Source of the DNA: Sediminibacillus halophilus
GTDB taxonomy: Bacteria; Bacillota; Bacilli; Bacillales; Amphibacillaceae
DNA: 53,165 bases
Direction of reading: 5' to 3'
NCBI RefSeq assembly: GCF_900103695.1
Contig: NZ_FNHF01000004.1
Coordinates: 259,267-312,431 of the forward strand
Shown here: piece by piece, positions 7,852 through 15,699 of the stretch
How positions within the stretch are numbered: the stretch's first letter is position 1
Layout of the letters: every line of letters begins with the position of its first letter
Translations under genes and position numbers: made by a program
Notes under the pieces: generated by a model
Databases searched by the model: none
The model's input: the letters and a program-made list of their open reading frames with translations, nothing else
Told to the model about the DNA's origin: nothing

Positions 7852-8129
7852 ACTACAGACGAAAGGAATGATGGGTGGACAATGAAGAACTAATCTTATT
7901 CTCAACTGTTTGAAATAGCATATTTCAAAACACACGAAATAGGATTAGTCTGCCCATTATTTTATATCATTCCACAGCTGTCGCAACATGCAGCTTATTT
8001 GATAACGCATAAGGTACGGCTAATCCTTCCAACTCGCTTGGGGGGATTTTTTATTGGCCCTTTTTATTTGAATGCATTCATGATGCTGGCCATGTCGAGA
8101 TCCTCCCTTTACGGAAAGGGATTGATAGA
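7852..8129 (+). promoter_or_regulatory. vmlR 5' leader: ribosome-controlled transcription attenuator
   Basis: Three elements can be drawn. A long hairpin pairs ACTAATCTTATT (7889-7900) with AATAGGATTAGT (7938-7949) and is capped by TTTGAAATA / TATTTCAAA. A terminator follows: AATCCTTCCAA (8022-8032) / TTGGGGGGATT (8038-8048) plus T-run. An alternative pairing of GGATTAG (7942-7948) with CTAATCC (8020-8026) would block the terminator. B. subtilis vmlR is known to be controlled by antibiotic-dependent attenuation; the pairing scheme here is read from this sequence. Confidence 0.8.
7875..7913 (+). CDS. candidate vmlR leader peptide (12 codons)
   Basis: AAAGGA (7862-7867) sits 7 bases before a GTG that opens the frame VDNEELILFSTV and stops at TGA 7911-7913. 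Codons 5-9 coincide with the segment ACTAATCTTATT (7889-7900), which is the left arm of the leader hairpin, so a ribosome held here would melt that hairpin. Alternative ATG starts at 7868 and 7871 (MMGGQ) are too close to the ribosome site. Confidence 0.55.
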   Translation: MDNEELILFSTV

Positions 8130-9761
8130 ATGACGGAACTGTTAAAGCTGAATAATCTGAGCTATGAAGTGAAAAACGTAACGTTGTTTGAAAAGATGAA
8201 TGCTCGTGTGCAGCAGGGAGAGGTCATCGGAATCATCGGCAAAAACGGTGCCGGGAAATCGACGCTGCTAAAATTGATTAATGGAGACCTTACTCCGACA
8301 AGCGGTCACATACAGTGGCTTCAGAAACCTATCACCATTGAAATGGTCGCGCAGGAAACAGAAACTCATAAGGTGGAAAATATGTCCGCAGACGAAGGAA
8401 AACTGAGAAAGGAGTGGCAGGTACCTGATCATGAGTACGATCAATATAGTGGCGGGGAAAAATTGAAAGCACGGCTTGCTGCCGGATTTTCAAAAAACGC
8501 GCAGCTGTTGTTGCTGGATGAACCGACCAACCATCTCGATCAGCAAAGTTCGGACCTTTTACTACACCTGTTCAAAAGCTACCGGGGCACTATCCTGTTT
8601 GTATCGCACGATCGTTATTTTTTGGATAAGGCCGCCACGAAAGTGTGGTCATTGGAAGGAAATGCGCTTATCGAGCATTCAGGGAATTATTCCAGTTATA
8701 TGGAGGTACGCAAGCAACGCAGGCTCACCCAGCAGCGCGAGTATGAAAAGCAACAAAAAATGGTGGGACGGATCGAGGGGCAGCTGAATGAACTCACCTC
8801 ATGGTCGAAGAAAGCACATGCGGAATCGACGAAAAAGGAGGGCTACAAGGAGTATTATCGATTAAAGGCAAAGCGAATGGATTCGCAGGTGAAATCGAAG
8901 CAAAAACGGCTGGAAAAAGAGCTGGAAGAAAATAAGGTGAACCCTGTTGACCCCGAATACAAAGTGGATTTTACCATGAAAGCCAATACCAAGGTCGGCA
9001 AGCGTTTCCTGGAAGTGAATCATTTATCCAAATCCTTCGCCGGTAAAACGTTGTTTCAAAATGCCAGCTTTATCATCCAGCACGGGGAAAAACTGGCCAT
9101 CACAGGCCCGAATGGCAGTGGGAAAACGACTTTGTTGAACATCATCATGGGCAAGGAACCGGCGGAAGGCGAGGTGTGGATCTCGCCTGCAGCGGATATT
9201 GGCTATTTAACCCAGGAAGTATTCGATTTGCCGCTTTATGAAACGCCAGAGCAATTGTTTTATCAAGATACGTTCGAAGGAAGAGGAAAGGTCCAGAATT
9301 TGATGAAGCACTTAGGATTCTCTGCTGCACAGTGGACAGAGCCGATTGCCGAGATGAGCATGGGTGAGCGGGTGAAGTGCAAGCTGATGGCTTACATTTT
9401 GGAAGAAAAGGATGTACTCCTCTTGGATGAGCCGACAAATCATTTGGATTTGCCTTCGCGTGAGCAGCTGGAAGAAACGTTGGCCCACTATAATGGAACG
9501 CTGATCGTCGTTTCCCATGACCGTTATTTTCTTGAGAAGGCAACAGAAGACAAGCTCATCATTACCGAACATCGGATTCAAAAACAGGGAAACATAGCCG
9601 TATCAAAAGTGGATGAGCAGGAAGAATTACGGATGAAACTGGAAACAGAGCGACAGGAAGTCCTGGGGAAATTAAGTTTTATGACACCTAATGACAAGGA
9701 GTATGCAAAGCTGGACGCAAAGTTCCTAGAGCTTACCCGACGGATCAATCAGTTGCGTTAA
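8130..9761 (+). CDS. vmlR: VmlR, ABC-F ribosome-protection ATPase (virginiamycin M / lincomycin resistance)
   Basis: A 543-residue ABC-F protein with two nucleotide-binding domains and no membrane part. Walker A motifs are GKNGAGKST (37-45) and GPNGSGKTT (about 319-327). There are two LDEPTNHLD Walker B boxes, and signatures YSGGEKLKARL and MSMGERVKCKL. The interdomain linker is charged, with KKAHAESTKKEGYKEY, the antibiotic-resistance domain region. The C-terminal ETERQEVLGKLSFMTPNDKEY segment is nearly as I remember it in B. subtilis VmlR. Such proteins enter the ribosomal E-site and dislodge streptogramin A, lincosamide and pleuromutilin drugs. The leader with attenuator and the length agree. 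AAAGGGA precedes the ATG. Confidence 0.93.
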   Translation: MTELLKLNNLSYEVKNVTLFEKMNARVQQGEVIGIIGKNGAGKSTLLKLINGDLTPTSGHIQWLQKPITIEMVAQETETHKVENMSADEGKLRKEWQVPDHEYDQYSGGEKLKARLAAGFSKNAQLLLLDEPTNHLDQQSSDLLLHLFKSYRGTILFVSHDRYFLDKAATKVWSLEGNALIEHSGNYSSYMEVRKQRRLTQQREYEKQQKMVGRIEGQLNELTSWSKKAHAESTKKEGYKEYYRLKAKRMDSQVKSKQKRLEKELEENKVNPVDPEYKVDFTMKANTKVGKRFLEVNHLSKSFAGKTLFQNASFIIQHGEKLAITGPNGSGKTTLLNIIMGKEPAEGEVWISPAADIGYLTQEVFDLPLYETPEQLFYQDTFEGRGKVQNLMKHLGFSAAQWTEPIAEMSMGERVKCKLMAYILEEKDVLLLDEPTNHLDLPSREQLEETLAHYNGTLIVVSHDRYFLEKATEDKLIITEHRIQKQGNIAVSKVDEQEELRMKLETERQEVLGKLSFMTPNDKEYAKLDAKFLELTRRINQLR

Positions 9762-9779
9762 CGCATACTTAATTCAGAA

Positions 9780-9823
9780 CCGCTTCTCTTAGATGTAGAC
9801 TAAGAGAAGCGGTCTTTCTTTTT
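9780..9823 (+). terminator. vmlR terminator
   Basis: CCGCTTCTCTTAG and CTAAGAGAAGCGG form a perfect 13-bp stem followed by a T-rich tail. Confidence 0.95.
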
Positions 9824-9887
9824 AAAAATCATGCCAAAAAAGCAGAAAAAGATCTTTTAAAAGGGTCTTAACCAACAAGGAGGCAGC

Positions 9888-10069
9888 ATGGATATGCACC
9901 TGGTGAAAAAGAATTAATTACTAGCTCTTACTTCGATTGCAATTTTATTGATTTTCTTTCTTAACTTCTTGAAATCTTGAATGAGGAACTATACAAAAAT
10001 GCTTTTGACAAGTTTACTAGGCGAGAATTAAAGCGCAAAAAAAAGGAAGAGTTTTACACCTGTTTTTAG
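9888..10069 (+). pseudogene. decayed small membrane-protein gene (candidate)
   Basis: A perfect ribosome site (AAGGAGG, about 6 bases before ATG 9888) opens MDMHLVKKN and hits TAA at 9915. The same frame then continues with a typical membrane segment (LLALTSIAILLIFFLNF) to TGA 9978. The -1 frame carries on with NEELYKNAFDKFTRRELKRK to TAG 10067. One nonsense codon and one frameshift would restore a protein of about 60 residues with a basic tail. No homologue is recognised. The gap 9762-10097 holds nothing else apart from the vmlR terminator. Confidence 0.35.
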
Positions 10070-10097
10070 TAGACTATTGCTATAAAGGGGGGAGATC

Positions 10098-11366
10098 ATG
10101 AGCAATAAATCTATCGGCTTATATCAAGGAATTGCATTATACATTGCTGCCATTCTTGGCTCGGGTATCCTTTTTTTATCAGGAATAACAGCCTCAATGG
10201 CGGGACCCGCCTCTATTATATCTTGGCTCATTGTTATTGTAATTAGCTTTCCGCTTGCTTATTCTTTTGCTTGTTTGGCAAGAAAATACCCTGATGCTGG
10301 GGGAGCAGCAACCTTTGTAAGAAATTCCTTTGGGTACCATCTTGGCAATATCGTTGGGTGGTTTTACTTTGTAACTGCAGCAGTTGGTCAAACTATTGTG
10401 TCTTTAACCGGTGCATATTATGTCAGTCAGGCATTTGGACTTTCAGGTGGAGAAACAACTGTAATTGCAATCTCTATTTTGGGAATTGCAGGTGCTTCTA
10501 ATTATTACGGCGTAAATGTTAGTGGGAAAGTTGCATTGATTTTAAGTTCTTTATTATTAATACTTATAGTAGTTGCAATATTAGTGTCACTTCCAAGAAT
10601 ACAATGGGCGAATTTTACTCCTTTTGTCCCGAATGGGTGGTTTTCTGTCGGGAGCGCTATAACGGTTATCTTTTGGTCTTTTTTCGGTTGGGAGGCGATT
10701 TGTAATCTAGCCGAGCAATTTAAAAGACCGGAAAAGGACATTGTCAAAGGAGCAGTTGTTAGTGCAATGGTCATTGGAGTGTTATTTTTAGCGTTAAGCC
10801 TTGTCACTATTGGAACAGCAACGTATGGCAGCCAAGAAAACAATCTTTCTCCTATTGGGGTCATAATGGGTGCGACATTAGGCATAGGTGCTAAAGTCTT
10901 CACAGCTGTTTCAGCCTTAATTATTTGTATAGGCACATCAAATGCTTTTGTAGCTAGCCTGACGCAATTAGGATATTCATTAAGCCGACATGGTGCCTTT
11001 CCAAAGTTTTTTTTAAAACACCCTGTAACTACTCAAATCCCAAGACGGATGGTGATATTCGTTATCGGTTTTTCGATGGCAGGTGTTTTAGTTGTGAAGT
11101 TTTTATCACTGACATTTGATAATATTTTGTTTATACCGACCTCTCTTGGGATACTAGTTTATGTTCTTTCAATGGCTGCGGGGGTTAGATTATTCAGGAA
11201 GAACACATCAGCCTGGTGGACGTCGTTAACCTCTTGCATTTTATGTTTATTGGCTCTTCCATTTTTTCAACTGTATATATTTGTACCGATGATTGTCGTG
11301 GTTTTATATGCGATTTATATGATTTTTAGCAAGAAAATTTCTCCTGAAAGGAGGTTTAAAATCTAA
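10098..11366 (+). CDS. APC-family amino-acid transporter, YjeH-like (likely exporter)
   Basis: A 422-residue permease with twelve predicted membrane segments. It has the APC N-terminal motif (YIAAILGSGIL, residues about 16-26), the segment PDAGGAATFVRNSFG (about 65-79) and FWSFFGWEAICNLAEQFKRPEKD (about 194-216). The pattern and length resemble Escherichia coli YjeH, an exporter of methionine and branched-chain amino acids, more than uptake permeases. It overlaps the adaA start by one base (TAATG), so the two are made from one message. GGGGGGAG precedes the ATG. Substrate and direction are inferred. Confidence 0.8.
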   Translation: MSNKSIGLYQGIALYIAAILGSGILFLSGITASMAGPASIISWLIVIVISFPLAYSFACLARKYPDAGGAATFVRNSFGYHLGNIVGWFYFVTAAVGQTIVSLTGAYYVSQAFGLSGGETTVIAISILGIAGASNYYGVNVSGKVALILSSLLLILIVVAILVSLPRIQWANFTPFVPNGWFSVGSAITVIFWSFFGWEAICNLAEQFKRPEKDIVKGAVVSAMVIGVLFLALSLVTIGTATYGSQENNLSPIGVIMGATLGIGAKVFTAVSALIICIGTSNAFVASLTQLGYSLSRHGAFPKFFLKHPVTTQIPRRMVIFVIGFSMAGVLVVKFLSLTFDNILFIPTSLGILVYVLSMAAGVRLFRKNTSAWWTSLTSCILCLLALPFFQLYIFVPMIVVVLYAIYMIFSKKISPERRFKI

Positions 11367-11962
11367 TGAAGGATCAAATTAACCATACTAAGGAAATTAT
11401 GTGGCAAGCGACTGTTTCATGTGATTCATCATATGATGGAATATTTTTTTACGCGGTCCGTACAACAGGGATATTCTGCCGTCCTTCTTGCAAGTCCAAG
11501 GTACCTAATTGCGAAAATGTTTCCTTTTTTCCCAATGCGAAGGATGCCAAAAATGCAGGCTATCGACCATGTAAGAGATGTCGGCCAGATTTAAATATAA
11601 AAACATATGACCCACTAGAAAACCTTGTGAAAGATACCAAACGATTGATAAAAAATAGGTATGCGCAAAATCTGTCTTTACACAAGATAGCGTCAGAGGT
11701 TGGGGTTAGCCGTTTTCATTTAAATCGGATCTTCAAAGATAAAACAGGATATACTCCACGATTATATTTAGAAAAGATAAGAGTGAACGAAGCGAAGGAA
11801 ATTCTTTTAACGACGAATCTTAATAGTACGGAAGTTGGTTATCGAATAGGCTATCAAAGTGTCTCTAGTTTTTATAATGCATTTAAACGAAATACAGGAC
11901 TTTCACCGAGTCAATTTCGCGCTTACCGAAACTTAAATAACGACAACCAAGAAATTGACTGA
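11366..11962 (+). CDS. adaA: AdaA-type methylphosphotriester-DNA methyltransferase / AraC regulator
   Basis: A 198-residue two-domain protein. Residues 1-78 form the Ada zinc domain with the four cysteines Cys38, Cys42, Cys69 and Cys72, matching the numbering of E. coli Ada. Cys38 takes the methyl group from DNA phosphotriesters, which turns the protein into an activator. Residues about 86-190 carry two helix-turn-helix motifs of the AraC type (LSLHKIASEVGVSRFHLNRIF; NSTEVGYRIGYQSVSSFYNAFKR). B. subtilis has adaA with adaB; here no O6-methylguanine methyltransferase domain or gene is adjacent, and the partner is an amino-acid exporter. The first reading-frame codon overlaps the permease stop codon. 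Confidence 0.92.
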   Translation: MKDQINHTKEIMWQATVSCDSSYDGIFFYAVRTTGIFCRPSCKSKVPNCENVSFFPNAKDAKNAGYRPCKRCRPDLNIKTYDPLENLVKDTKRLIKNRYAQNLSLHKIASEVGVSRFHLNRIFKDKTGYTPRLYLEKIRVNEAKEILLTTNLNSTEVGYRIGYQSVSSFYNAFKRNTGLSPSQFRAYRNLNNDNQEID

Positions 11963-12214
11963 AATTACGTTCGTTAACAAAAGATAGAATGAATTAACAA
12001 ACGTGCGTTGTGCTTCGGGTGTTTTTTGATTGAGAAAGATGAAGTGGAGATAAACGTAAACCAAGGGAGTTACGACTTCAGAAAAGAATAACGATCACAG
12101 GATAAAAGAGATAGCGTTTAAGCAAATTCATCTAAATAAATTCCATAAAATAGAATATTGTGAAAGGAACCAGCCCCTGTTTGTCGAATTGAAAGGTAAA
12201 AAGGAGGGGGTCTG

Positions 12215-12406
12215 ATGAAAGTAATCCTCAAGTTTTCAGATGGGAATGTCATAGAAGTACCAGGTACTCCTAAAACCCATGAATTTGTCGAACTAGTCGA
12301 AAGATCGAGGAGGGTCAACAAAGTATTGAGTTTCGAGAACCCTTCCAGCGGCTTTCAATTAAAACGGAATGCCGGGGATATTGTTTCTGTCGAGGTCGAA
12401 TTTTAG
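12215..12406 (+). CDS. small hypothetical protein, 63 aa
   Basis: This small soluble protein is not recognised. It begins MKVILKFSDGNVIEVPG and has an alternating beta-strand pattern ending in VSVEVEF, like a small beta-barrel or ubiquitin-like fold. A very strong ribosome site (AAGGAGGGGG) lies 4-5 bases before the ATG. It stands alone between adaA and the kinase operon. The 252 bases before it contain only a weak inverted repeat (TCGTTAAC / TTAACAAACG near 11970-12002) and no other gene. Confidence 0.65.
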   Translation: MKVILKFSDGNVIEVPGTPKTHEFVELVERSRRVNKVLSFENPSSGFQLKRNAGDIVSVEVEF

Positions 12407-12530
12407 CAGCAAGAAAGCTCCACGAATAACAATGCAGCGAAAAACTGTATTGTTTCCTCCTGCACTGGCCATCTCTTTTCGGGCATACTGATTAAGATGT
12501 TTCCTAGTAATTAACCGCCGTGCTTGTCCA

Positions 12531-12552
12531 TTTAACAGAATTTTTTGTTAAA
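12531..12552 (+). promoter_or_regulatory. inverted repeat in the kinase-operon promoter (candidate operator)
   Basis: TTTAACA (12531-12537), 8 bases, TGTTAAA (12546-12552). The repeat includes TAAAAT-like -10 sequence and lies about 40 bases before the kinase start. The position suits a binding site for the response regulator of the same operon; this is inference. Confidence 0.4.
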
Positions 12553-12589
12553 ATGAATAGGGGGTTATAACTAGTTGGGGAGGAAGGAT

Positions 12590-13762
12590 ATGGGTCGAAA
12601 GCTGGAACGGAAGATTGATGTTAGTGTCGTACTAATTCTTTGTTTCATTACTCCGATGTTTGCCATGGATCCGCAGGAACATCCTGTTTTGTTGTATTCG
12701 TTTGCCGTCCTGTTAATAGTTACTTTCATCATTCGGAACTTTGTTGTTTATATAGATTTACGTACAAGGGCAGGTGGCTTGGTGTTATGGGGGCAGCTTT
12801 TACTGGCTGCTGTCATGACATTGGTTGACCAGTCCTTTATTTCACAAATCTTTTTACTGTTCCTCATTGGAGAAGCGGCTTTTCATCGAAAGAAGCTTTA
12901 CAGCTGTGTTTATACCTTAACAGCCTACCTTACTTTTGTTGTTGGAAGGTTTGCTGTTTTTTCCGTTCCTGCTGCACAAATATGGGAAATCGTTATTCCG
13001 AAAAGCCTGGAATTTATTTGTTTTTTCGCAATTAGTTATTTGGCCAAGTATATAGCCGTACAAAAGCACCGGCTTTCAAATGCGCACGAGCGGATGAAGC
13101 AAGCTTCAATACAACTGGAGGAAACCACCATGCTGAAAGAGCGGACAAGGATTTCCAGGGAAATCCACGATACAATCGGTCATTCGCTTACCACAGCAAT
13201 CATGGGCATAGAGGCCGGCAGACGCCTGTTGAAACAAGACGAAAAGAAGGCGGAAAAACTGCTTGGCGATATGAAACAGCAATTGCAAACTGGGCTGAAC
13301 GAGGTCCGGAAATCTGTACGGACACTGAGCGCCCCGTACGAGCCGGACAATTTCACGAAGCATCTCACCGATTTGATTGAGGATACGAGAGACCGTACAG
13401 GAGTGAGGATTGCTTATGAGATAGAAAAGTTGGATGACAAGCTTAATGCGGACCAGGCAATCACGATTGTCCGTGCCCTGCAGGAAGGACTTGCAAATGG
13501 ATTACGTCACGGAAAAAGCACCGATTTCCAATTCACCTTGGAGCAGCACACTGGCCGCATTACGTTTCATCTCGTCGACAATGGGAGAGGTTTTACAGTG
13601 AATCGGACAGCACCGGGTTTTGGACTGATGGGTATGGAAGAGCGTGTCCGTCAGCTGAATGGTGAGTTTCAAATAAATTCGATCCCAGGAAAGGGAACAG
13701 CTATCGCATTTTCCTTTCCTCTAACAGAGGGAAAAGATAGAATCCAGGCAGGTGCAGGCTAA
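12590..13762 (+). CDS. sensor histidine kinase, DesK/LiaS-like (HisKA_3)
   Basis: A 390-residue membrane kinase. About five hydrophobic segments fill residues 10-155, with almost no extracellular domain. They are followed by a coiled helix and the dimerisation box ERTRISREIHDTIGHSL with the phospho-accepting His193. The ATP-binding domain follows (ALQEGLANGLRHG, DNGRG, GFGLMGMEERV). I start at the ATG at 12590 because GGGGAGGAAGG lies just upstream; a TTG at 12575 would sit inside that site. It overlaps the regulator gene by one base (TAATG). Membrane-buried kinases of this type sense lipid or envelope state; the signal here is unknown. Confidence 0.92.
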   Translation: MGRKLERKIDVSVVLILCFITPMFAMDPQEHPVLLYSFAVLLIVTFIIRNFVVYIDLRTRAGGLVLWGQLLLAAVMTLVDQSFISQIFLLFLIGEAAFHRKKLYSCVYTLTAYLTFVVGRFAVFSVPAAQIWEIVIPKSLEFICFFAISYLAKYIAVQKHRLSNAHERMKQASIQLEETTMLKERTRISREIHDTIGHSLTTAIMGIEAGRRLLKQDEKKAEKLLGDMKQQLQTGLNEVRKSVRTLSAPYEPDNFTKHLTDLIEDTRDRTGVRIAYEIEKLDDKLNADQAITIVRALQEGLANGLRHGKSTDFQFTLEQHTGRITFHLVDNGRGFTVNRTAPGFGLMGMEERVRQLNGEFQINSIPGKGTAIAFSFPLTEGKDRIQAGAG

Positions 13763-14412
13763 TGAATCAGATAAAGGTATTAGTTGCTGACGATCAGCCG
13801 GTTTTTTGTGAGGGGTTGGCTGCGTTGTTGAAGCTTGAGTTGGATATCAAAGTAGTTGCTTGTGCGGTAAACGGATCGGACGCAATTAAGCTTGCGGAAA
13901 TGCACCGACCCGATATCGTCCTTATGGATCTTCGCATGCCTGAAGTGGGCGGACTTTCCGCGACAAGAATAATCAAGGCAAAGTTTCCCGACATTAAAAT
14001 TGTAATGTTAACTACTTTTTTCGATGATGAATACATTGCAGAATCCGTAAAAATCGGAGCATCGGGATACTTATTGAAGGACGCAGATACAGACCAAATT
14101 ATTCGTGGTATACGCGATTGTTATGCTGGCCAGCTGCTTTTGCCTGCTTCGTTTCAAGCAATGCTGGCAGATCACCTTGTGACATCGTATGAAAGCGTTC
14201 CGCTGTCGGTTTTGCCGGATATCGCAGGTGATACACTGACTCGGACAGAGGAAGAAATGCTGCACTTGCTTCTTGCTGGAAAAAAGAACAAAGAAATAGC
14301 AGAGGATCTATATTTATCCGTGGGAACGGTCAAAAATTATCTTAGCCAGTTGTATAAAAAGCTGAACGTCCGTAGCCGCAGAGAGGCCATGGCCTTACTA
14401 AAAAATCGATAA
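13762..14412 (+). CDS. NarL/LuxR-type response regulator
   Basis: A 216-residue regulator. The receiver domain (1-120) has the acidic pair Asp10-Asp11, the phosphorylation site Asp56 (VLMDLRMP) and Lys near 106 (LLKDAD). The C-terminal LuxR helix-turn-helix (about 150-214) reads LTRTEEEMLHLLLAGKKNKEIAEDLYLSVGTVKNYLSQLYKKL. It is the partner of the overlapping kinase. Targets are not visible; the inverted repeat at 12531 suggests autoregulation, and the PadR operon downstream has its own promoter. Confidence 0.95.
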   Translation: MNQIKVLVADDQPVFCEGLAALLKLELDIKVVACAVNGSDAIKLAEMHRPDIVLMDLRMPEVGGLSATRIIKAKFPDIKIVMLTTFFDDEYIAESVKIGASGYLLKDADTDQIIRGIRDCYAGQLLLPASFQAMLADHLVTSYESVPLSVLPDIAGDTLTRTEEEMLHLLLAGKKNKEIAEDLYLSVGTVKNYLSQLYKKLNVRSRREAMALLKNR

Positions 14413-14417
14413 AATCA

Positions 14418-14603
14418 CTATCTTTTCTCCTCATCTTCGAATAGGGAGCAGTTTGCTGAGGTCGGTGAATTATATTGATTCATATATTGCTTCTGCTTCA
14501 GGAAATCGCGGATATCCTGTGACGTCATTCCCAGTTCCAATGCCTCCTGTATGAGTTCTAGCCATTCTGTATCTATGTAGGGCTTCTCTCTAAGTCTTTC
14601 CAT
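14418..14603 (-). CDS. SinI-like anti-repressor, stand-alone
   Basis: A 61-residue protein whose residues about 10-38 (TEWLELIQEALELGMTSQDI, then RDFLKQKQ) match the SinI dimerisation helix pair. SinI binds and inactivates SinR, the repressor of biofilm matrix genes. The C-terminal tail is unrelated and acidic. Three ATG codons follow each other at 14609, 14606 and 14603; GGAGG is best spaced (7 bases) for the third. No sinR lies alongside, so it resembles B. subtilis SlrA, a lone SinI-like antagonist. It converges on the response regulator gene with only 5 bases between. Confidence 0.8.
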   Translation of the reverse strand: MERLREKPYIDTEWLELIQEALELGMTSQDIRDFLKQKQYMNQYNSPTSANCSLFEDEEKR

Positions 14604-14733
14604 CATCATTCCTCCCAGAGACTCGTTCTTATCGCTATTTTAAGCAGTTATCAGCGGCAAAGATAGATAATAAAAGTAATGGAAAGGTCAAAAACGTCAC
14701 TTTTTAAAACTTTTTCACACACTACCTTGCTAT

Positions 14734-14747
14734 ATTCACTACTGAAT
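14734..14747 (+). promoter_or_regulatory. palindrome upstream of padR (candidate PadR operator)
   Basis: ATTCA-CTAC-TGAAT lies 68 bases before the padR start, with an outer CTATA/TATAG pair (14730-14734 and 14754-14758). A TATATT -10-like element overlaps it. PadR-family repressors commonly bind such dyads at their own promoter. The gap 14604-14815 shows no gene. Confidence 0.4.
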
Positions 14748-14815
14748 GATATTCTATAGTGGATCATAGATGACTAACTAAGAATAGAAGACACCAGGCA
14801 CAGGAGGATAACCCA

Positions 14816-15145
14816 GTGAATGTTCAATTTAAAAAAGGAGCATTGGAATTATGTGTTCTCGTTTTGATTTGCAAAAAGGATCAATACGGATATGAACTGG
14901 CTCAAAATGTATCGAAGCATATTTTGATTGCTGAAGGGACCTTGTATCCATTATTGAGGAGACTGACGAAGGAGCAATATTTGGACACCTATATGTCGCC
15001 TTCAAGAGAAGGGCCGGCAAGAAAGTACTATAAGCTTTCAGAGAAAGGAGAAAAAAGGATGGAAACACTTATAGAAGAATGGAATCAGTTTACAGTTTCT
15101 GTTAATGAATTGGTTCAAAGCATCAGCAGGAGGGGAGAAGCGTGA
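14816..15145 (+). CDS. PadR-family transcriptional regulator
   Basis: A 109-residue winged-helix protein starting at GTG, with AGGAGG 8 bases upstream. The family core is evident: GALELCVLVLI, YGYELAQNVSKH, AEGTLYPLLRRLTKEQYLDTY, and the wing SREGPARKYYKLSEKGEKRM. Short PadR proteins of this kind sit in front of DUF1700 and DUF4097 genes in many Firmicutes and repress that operon until envelope stress or an antibiotic is sensed. Its stop codon overlaps the next start (GTGA). Confidence 0.93.
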   Translation: MNVQFKKGALELCVLVLICKKDQYGYELAQNVSKHILIAEGTLYPLLRRLTKEQYLDTYMSPSREGPARKYYKLSEKGEKRMETLIEEWNQFTVSVNELVQSISRRGEA

Positions 15146-15699
15146 CAAAAGAGATCTTTTTGAAAGAAATCGATAAACGACTTAAAAGTCTTTCCAATGA
15201 GGAAAGAGAAGAGATTTTGTTTGACTTTAAAGAGCATATAGACGCTGCACTTTCCGAAGGAAGGGACGAACAAGAAATTGTGGAGGGACTAGGAAACCCG
15301 GCGGCAATAGCAAAAGAGTTGCAAGCAGAAGCGAGTCTGAAGATAGCGGAACAGGAACGTTCCATCACGAATATTGGAAGGGCGGTCATGGCTATCATCA
15401 GTGTCAGTCTGATCAATCTCCTCATTGTGCTAGGGCCTGCTCTCGGTATGTTAGCTTTGTATATCGGTTTGTATGGGGCGGCTGCAGTTTTGTCGCTTTC
15501 CCCATTGGTTTTTCTTTTCAAGGTTGTGTTTCTGCACTCTCCTAATCTGCTATTCGATTTCTTTGTATCCATTACGATGGGCAGTTTCGGAGTGCTTTGT
15601 AGTATCGGTTTGTGGCGAGTAGGAAAATGGCTGTATCGTTTGCTGATCCGGTATATGAGGTTCAACTTTTTAATAATGAAGGGAGATGGTTACAAGTGA
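15142..15699 (+). CDS. DUF1700-family membrane protein
   Basis: A 185-residue protein. The N-terminal 80 residues are a helical, charged domain typical of DUF1700 (FLKEIDKRLKSLSNEEREEI, EGLGNPAAIAKEL). Two to three membrane segments (about 82-140 and 148-166) and a short basic tail follow. The GTG start overlaps the padR stop, and its own stop overlaps the next GTG, so the three genes are translationally coupled. The family accompanies PadR and DUF4097 genes and probably relays or limits the response at the membrane; no enzymatic motif is seen. Confidence 0.88.
   Translation: MTKEIFLKEIDKRLKSLSNEEREEILFDFKEHIDAALSEGRDEQEIVEGLGNPAAIAKELQAEASLKIAEQERSITNIGRAVMAIISVSLINLLIVLGPALGMLALYIGLYGAAAVLSLSPLVFLFKVVFLHSPNLLFDFFVSITMGSFGVLCSIGLWRVGKWLYRLLIRYMRFNFLIMKGDGYK

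Noticed and set aside
9145-9581. Long minus-strand frames inside vmlR
   Set aside because: Shadows of a strongly conserved ABC-F coding region.
12118-12321. 67-codon minus-strand frame over the small gene at 12215
   Set aside because: No ribosome site and lies antisense to a frame with a perfect one.
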